From assembly GCA_963755495.1 (NCBI GenBank), contig CAVWJS010000012.1, positions 310,001 to 374,000 of the forward strand: a stretch of DNA of 64,000 nucleotides, written 5' to 3'. The position numbers and the translations under genes are program-made. The stretch comes from Bog-473 sp963755495. Its GTDB lineage: Bacteria > Actinomycetota > Acidimicrobiia > Acidimicrobiales > RAAP-2. Below the pieces are notes generated by a model, which searched no databases, was not told where the DNA came from, and was given only the letters and a program-made list of their open reading frames with translations. Positions 61,001 through 64,000 of this stretch are shown here, piece by piece; the first letter of the stretch is position 1, and the number at the start of each line of letters is the position of its first letter.

Positions 61001-62514
61001 GTCGATCCTTGCGGCACCTGCTCGCGACTGACATACCCCCGGTTCAGTATGGCCGGATACACGGGGTCGGTGGTGTCCCCGTAGTCGTAGTTGGCGAAGT
61101 CGGACCCGGGGATGCCGAGGACCCTGGTGCCGGCTCCCTCGTGATTCAAGGCCTTCGCTGCGGCCAGGGTGTAGGCAGGGAGCTTGGCCGGCTGCGTGTA
61201 CTTGTTGGCGACGGTCGAACCGTTGAAGGCGGCGGGATTGGACGCGGCCACTACGGCCACCGACAGGGCGACGACGCCCAGGGCCAAAAGGCGCGATCGG
61301 CGGCCGAGCGCCGTGACACCGGCGCCGAGCAGCATGGCGATGCCCAGCAGGAGGAGAGGGGTGGCCCGGTCGGTTGAGCGAAGTGCCAGGCCCGCAGAGG
61401 TATCGGTCATGAAGGCCTTGAGGGCGTGGCCGAACCAGGTGGGATCTGTGAACGGGTAGGTACCGACGGCGAGCACCAGTCCCACCAGCACGAGGAGCAC
61501 GAAGAAGGCCCGAGCCCGCCAGCGGGTGAAGGCCGCGGCGAGGAAGGCGAGGGCCGGTACGACGAAGCCAAAGGCCAGGGGGACGATTTCCTGGGTCAGT
61601 TGCACCGACGATGACACCCAGGGGCCAAGGCGGTCGGTGCCGTAGAAGTACCAATACCCCAGTCCCCTGAGCACCTCTATCGGAGTGGAGGTCTGGCTGA
61701 CGGTCTGGACCGTCTCGGTGGTCTGGAGGATGGCGACGCCGAAGCCGCCCTCGATGGCGAGCCCGGCGATCCACCACAGGGATACCACGAGGGACATCCC
61801 GGCCAGCTTCAGCGCCGCGGCGCCTGCCTGGCGCCATGACGCCTCGCGCAGGCCAACCACCGCGTAGACGAGCCAGAGCGCCGGCCCAATGCCGACGTAC
61901 AGCAGGGAGGTGGCGTTGATGCTGCTCACCAGCGCGACCACCAATGCGAACCGGGCGCAGTCCCGCCAGCCACCTCTGCGCACGGCCAATGCAGCGAGCG
62001 CCACCAGCCACGGGAGCCCAGCCCAGGGGAGCAGCAGGACCGAGATCCTCCCCACGTACTGCAGGAAGTACGGGGAGAACATGTAGGCGAAAGCGGCCAC
62101 GGGCGGCCCCAGACCCCTGAGCGCGAGGGTCTGGCACAGGAAGAGGATGCCCGCCCCGGCGGCGAAGAGGATCGTGCCGACCCACAAACGCTGGGCCACC
62201 CAAACTGGGACCCCGATGGCATGGAACAACCAGAAAAAGGGTCCCATCGGGAACAAGTAGCCGATCTGCTGGTGGGTGACGGTCCCGAGGCCGACAGTCG
62301 GATCCCACATCGACGCGGACGCCGGGATATAGCGGTCGATGTCGAGATAGAGGTAGGTCTTGGTGTCCGAACTGACGACCCCGGGCCGCGCCAGCAATTG
62401 GGGCACGTAGGCCAGCAGGGCCAGTAGGAGATGGGCGACCCACGACCCCGCCCGAATACGCCTGGCGCCGACTCCTGCTGTTCCCCGTTCGGTGGTCACC
62501 CCCGCAGGGCTCAC
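58006..62514 (-). CDS. Giant AftD-like alpha-(1->3)-arabinofuranosyltransferase
   Basis: 1502 residues. N-terminal GT-C membrane domain (~1-430) with SSDTKTYLYLDIDRYIPA as the probable acidic active-site loop and about eleven helices; the DUF3367-type core. A large extracytoplasmic part follows with at least two discoidin-like carbohydrate-binding modules (GNPDTAWETGAFGQPIGQWW; GNPATVWSPGFGAASQLGSW, each quoted in part) and further beta domains, then a C-terminal set of helices (~1290-1470). AftD of mycobacteria branches arabinan. GTG start at 62514. Confidence 0.83.
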   Translation of the reverse strand: MSPAGVTTERGTAGVGARRIRAGSWVAHLLLALLAYVPQLLARPGVVSSDTKTYLYLDIDRYIPASASMWDPTVGLGTVTHQQIGYLFPMGPFFWLFHAIGVPVWVAQRLWVGTILFAAGAGILFLCQTLALRGLGPPVAAFAYMFSPYFLQYVGRISVLLLPWAGLPWLVALAALAVRRGGWRDCARFALVVALVSSINATSLLYVGIGPALWLVYAVVGLREASWRQAGAAALKLAGMSLVVSLWWIAGLAIEGGFGVAILQTTETVQTVSQTSTPIEVLRGLGYWYFYGTDRLGPWVSSSVQLTQEIVPLAFGFVVPALAFLAAAFTRWRARAFFVLLVLVGLVLAVGTYPFTDPTWFGHALKAFMTDTSAGLALRSTDRATPLLLLGIAMLLGAGVTALGRRSRLLALGVVALSVAVVAASNPAAFNGSTVANKYTQPAKLPAYTLAAAKALNHEGAGTRVLGIPGSDFANYDYGDTTDPVYPAILNRGYVSREQVPQGSTATEDLLYALDNPLQVGASNPNALAPIARLMSVGDVLVQSDLNYEHYDQPPPTQLWAELQPTPDGLGAPTCYGTPRPDHGPLPQLDEESLAHPNAVEPCPLEVMAVANPRPIVRAEATASPVVLDGDGEGLVATAGAGLLANNPTVLYAGTLDQHPGQLKAALAQGATVVVTDTNRRRAFRWDTIVDEAGQTLAATQPQQTDPSNSPIVLFPGAPITSYTVASYLGVRAVTASSYGDTVTYLPEDRPSQAIDGNPDTAWETGAFGQPIGQWWQVQFNRPTTTSAVNLVQPLTGGNNRWITKATLTFDGGHPLTVHLGAGSRTAQGQTITFPSRTFSTLRIRIDATNLKGTDLNAGPSSVGFSEVRVADTTATELIDLPSDVLGGTETSTAADRLVILLTRERVSPYPPRQDPEVSIDRSFALPNARTFTLTGTARINALIPDDQIDRLVGREAASGIVAYSKGRLPGDLSAGASAALDGNPATVWSPGFGAASQLGSWIHVDLPKPITFDHLNLQIVDDGKHSVPTELTVATENGSTKVPIPPLKAGTRAGSVVTVPVTFPAQHGQHLQFTVSGVKLRSTRSYTSRHLTALPVGIAELGIPGVIDPPPPAAIPTSCQSDLLSIDGQPIWVSVSGSSSTALAGNALKVSLCGPDAAGLHLGAGTHVLEAANGHTTGWNLDTLALDSAAGGAGMPDVSATALVAPSRSSSVPKAHVTSQSATTIHVQVKGITAASDPFHLVLGESINKGWTATVGGGPSLGAPEMIDGFANGWIVNPDAVAGEIHDGTLTVTLRWAPQRVIWAALLVSGAGLVAALLISLSPDRIRRRRRGRHQRDAAEAGTGRGGAVLLADSPALIATLASPLTYPPTRSRPRPLAVAVSALLVGAVLATVTRPWIGLVVGVATAAAMLVARARRLLTAGAVGLMIAAGTVVVVDQVTHPVQAGGTWAPTFSTAAVLAWAAVACLAADALVELRRQAPARTASGPEVTDDPQDGSAPPA

Positions 62515-62601
62515 GCAGCTCCTTGTTTCGTCTTCCGGCAGCGGGGCATTGTAGGCCCGTCGCCGCCAAGCCAGAGGGACACGCGGTTAGCATTCGCCTC
62601 C

Positions 62602-63205
62602 GTGCTGGCTCTTGGCCTTACCGGAGGCATCGGGTCGGGCAAGTCAGCGGTAGCTGATCTGCTCGTGGCGCGTGGTGCCGTCTTGATCGATGCAGACCAG
62701 TTGGCCCGCGACGTGGTCGCTCCCGGCGGTCCGGCCTTCCAGCCTCTCATCGACCGGTTCGGTCCCGGGATCGTGGCGCAGCGACGGCACCATCGACCGC
62801 CCCGCCCTCGCCGCCGTGGCCTTTGCCGACGATGCCGCCCGAGCTGACCTCAACGCGATTACTCACCCAGCGATCGGGCTCGCCATGAGCCAGGCACGGG
62901 AGGCGCTCACCGGGACCGATCACATTGTGGTGCTCGCCATACCCTTGCTCACGTCGTTGCATCGGGAGACCCAGAAACTGGACTGCGTTGTCGTTGTCGA
63001 CTGCCCGACGGAAGTGGCTCTCGAGCGCCTCCTGTCGCAACGTGGCATGGACCGTGCCGATGCCGAGGCGCGCATCCGGGCTCAGATCAGCCGGGAGGAG
63101 CGCGTGAAGGACGCCGACTACGTGTTGGACAATTCAGGCGGTCGGGCGGCCCTCGAGATGGAGGTGGCTCGCCTTTGGGAGTGGCTGAACGAGAGGAAGC
63201 AATAA
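62602..63205 (+). CDS. coaE: Dephospho-CoA kinase CoaE (one frameshift)
   Basis: Last step of coenzyme A synthesis. Joined across one extra base near 62779 (GTGGCGCAGCGAC), ~200 residues. P-loop GLTGGIGSGKSAVADLL; DADQLARDVVAPGGPAF; after the break SDGTIDRPALAAVAFAD, NAITHPAIGLAM, IPLLTSLHRETQKLDCVVVV and QRGMDRADAEARIRAQIS lid. An essential gene with intact motifs on both sides of the break, so a sequencing error is likely. GTG start at 62602. No C-terminal DUF in this copy. Confidence 0.87.
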
Positions 63206-63208
63206 CCC

Positions 63209-63490
63209 TCAGGTCAGCCGTGGATGGTTGCGGTCCTTGGTCACGTCGGCCTTCGCCCTGGCGGTGGCCACCTTGCGGGCCTGAGAGATGGCACCCGCGC
63301 TTTTGGGCCGAGCGGGCGCCACCCAATTCCAGTGTCCGGGCTCACCTTCGATGCTCCAGCCGCCATAAGTCTTGAGGGCGTGCGGCTCGGGACATCGCCG
63401 TGGAACGTCACCTTCAAGGCGGAGACGGCGGCAACCTGAGGACGAGGCACGCAACCTGAGGACGAGGCTCTCAACTTGAGGACGAGGCAC
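63209..63490 (-). CDS. Possible small hypothetical protein
   Basis: Up to 93 residues; the C-terminal half (TYGGWSIEGEPGHWNWVAPA, AISQARKVATARAKADVTKD) has natural composition, loosely like DUF2188 proteins. Its 5' end lies in the 20-bp repeat array, so the true start is uncertain, and a neighbouring frame also looks partly coding (KVTFHGDVP), hinting at a further frameshift. Confidence 0.35.
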   Translation of the reverse strand: MPRPQVESLVLRLRASSSGCRRLRLEGDVPRRCPEPHALKTYGGWSIEGEPGHWNWVAPARPKSAGAISQARKVATARAKADVTKDRNHPRLT

Positions 63491-63510
63491 TCATCCTGAG
63501 GACGAGGCAC
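63431..63510. repeat. 20-bp tandem repeat, four copies
   Basis: Units at 63431-63450, 63451-63470, 63471-63490 and 63491-63510, consensus GCAACCTGAGGACGAGGCAC, with one to three differences between copies and no spacer. The 20-base unit is not a codon multiple. It lies in the coaE-uvrB gap. No cas gene and no spacers, so not CRISPR. Confidence 0.85.
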
Positions 63511-63520
63511 TCAGAGAGCT

Positions 63521-63580
63521 CCGGGACTTGTTTTCAGAAAACGACACCGCGCTGTTGGTTCTTTGAAAAACATGTCCCGG
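63521..63580. other. Long imperfect palindrome in the coaE-uvrB gap
   Basis: CCGGGACTTGTTTTC (63521-63535) and GAAAAACATGTCCCGG (63565-63580) are inverted copies with one mismatch and one extra base, around a 29-base AT-richer loop. It begins ten bases after the 20-bp repeat array. It could be a MITE-like remnant or a strong RNA hairpin. From 63581 to 63881 nothing further with coding or regulatory appearance is seen. Confidence 0.55.
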
Positions 63581-63881
63581 CGGACGATCGGGACGCCAGA
63601 CTCTTGCTTGACATAGGCGCCTGAACCTCACGCACCGAGACGAGCAGCAGGACGCGGTGACCAGCGCAGGCCAGAAGGCCACCAACGAAAAACCCACCGG
63701 CAACGGACACGACATGGAGCACGCAGGGCAGCCCCCCGAACCCTCACGGGCGTGAACCTCCAACGCACAACTGGAGTTGTCGAGCTCGGCCAGCCCAGCT
63801 TCCATGGGAGAACCTCACGGAAGGGGTGTATCACGGGACCGAAGGCCGCCCTTGCTACACCCTCCCGGTATCCTCGCCTCA

Positions 63882-64000
63882 GTGGCAGATTTCGAGGTTG
63901 TCTCCCCGTTCAAGCCTTCCGGTGATCAGCCCGGCGCCATTGCCGCGCTCGTCGAGGGAACGAAGAGGGGAGACCGCTACCAGACCCTCCAGGGCATCAC
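63882..64000 (+). CDS. uvrB: Excinuclease ABC subunit B UvrB (3' end outside window)
   Basis: The last 119 bases from a GTG at 63882 read FEVVSPFKPSGDQPGAIAAL, then VEGTKRGDRYQTLQGIT, the highly conserved opening of UvrB just before its Walker A motif. UvrB is the damage-verifying helicase-like subunit of nucleotide excision repair. coaE followed by uvrB is a frequent gene order in actinobacteria. The gene continues past the window. Confidence 0.93.
   Translation, partial: MADFEVVSPFKPSGDQPGAIAALVEGTKRGDRYQTLQGI

Noticed and set aside
60899..62593. Arg/Gly/Pro-rich open frame overlapping the AftD-like gene
   Set aside because: Out-of-frame shadow of the 1502-codon gene, without hydrophobic pattern or family motifs.
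63431..63510. CRISPR or coding repeat
   Set aside because: Four adjacent 20-bp copies without spacers, and the unit is not a codon multiple.
63491..63805. Reverse-strand gene between coaE and uvrB
   Set aside because: Cys/Arg/Ser-rich translation with no family features, covering the palindrome and repeat array; looks random.

Overview
The window is a high-GC actinobacterial chromosome segment. The genes point to the class Acidimicrobiia or a close relative: an F420-type nitroreductase-like protein, an ANTAR response regulator, a huge AftD-like arabinofuranosyltransferase, many GTG/TTG starts and several apparently leaderless starts. The class assignment is inference; no rRNA gene is present to test it.

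Layout. 1-10060: amino-acid biosynthesis, with hisH (partial), hisA, hisF, a Cpn10-like gene, hisI, trpE, ygfZ and two small membrane proteins, then (after one reverse-strand gene) trpC, trpF, trpB and trpA. 10146-10945: a tandem array of 19-bp units, each able to form a mini-hairpin, ahead of a PRC-barrel gene. 10964-14416: reverse-strand type II fatty-acid operon fabD-fabG-acpP-fabF, with a FadR-like palindrome upstream and a barrel-sandwich domain fused to FabD. 14623-18234: two divergent cyclic-di-GMP genes (EAL-GAF-GAF and TM-GGDEF-EAL). 18317-21552: EthD-like protein, double carboxymuconolactone-decarboxylase-like protein and two membrane proteins.

21598-33110: an 11.5-kb element integrated in the 3' end of tRNA-Leu(CAA), bounded by a perfect 29-bp direct repeat. 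It has a tyrosine integrase, a divergent HTH switch with palindromic operators, a DnaB-like replication ATPase, small and large terminase and a major capsid protein, but no recognisable portal, protease or tail gene. This resembles tail-less, capsid-forming phage satellites, with accessory genes at both ends, one carrying a possible HEPN motif. This is the most interesting part of the window.

33259-41298: menC, a small coiled-coil gene, an ANTAR regulator, polA, rpsA, a duplicated winged-helix protein and a VOC protein. 41307-45104: oppBCDF peptide-type ABC transporter without a binding protein. 45191-62514: cell-envelope glycan cluster (GT-C mannosyltransferases, FAD oxidoreductase, flippase, GT2 with DUF2304, GT4, two acyltransferases, AftD-like giant). 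62602-64000: coaE, repeats and the start of uvrB.

A caution for all users: at least eleven single-base frameshifts interrupt otherwise intact genes, including essential ones (fabF, fabD twice, coaE). Nine are insertions. This pattern fits residual sequencing error better than gene decay, so those genes are annotated here as single loci with the break position given.
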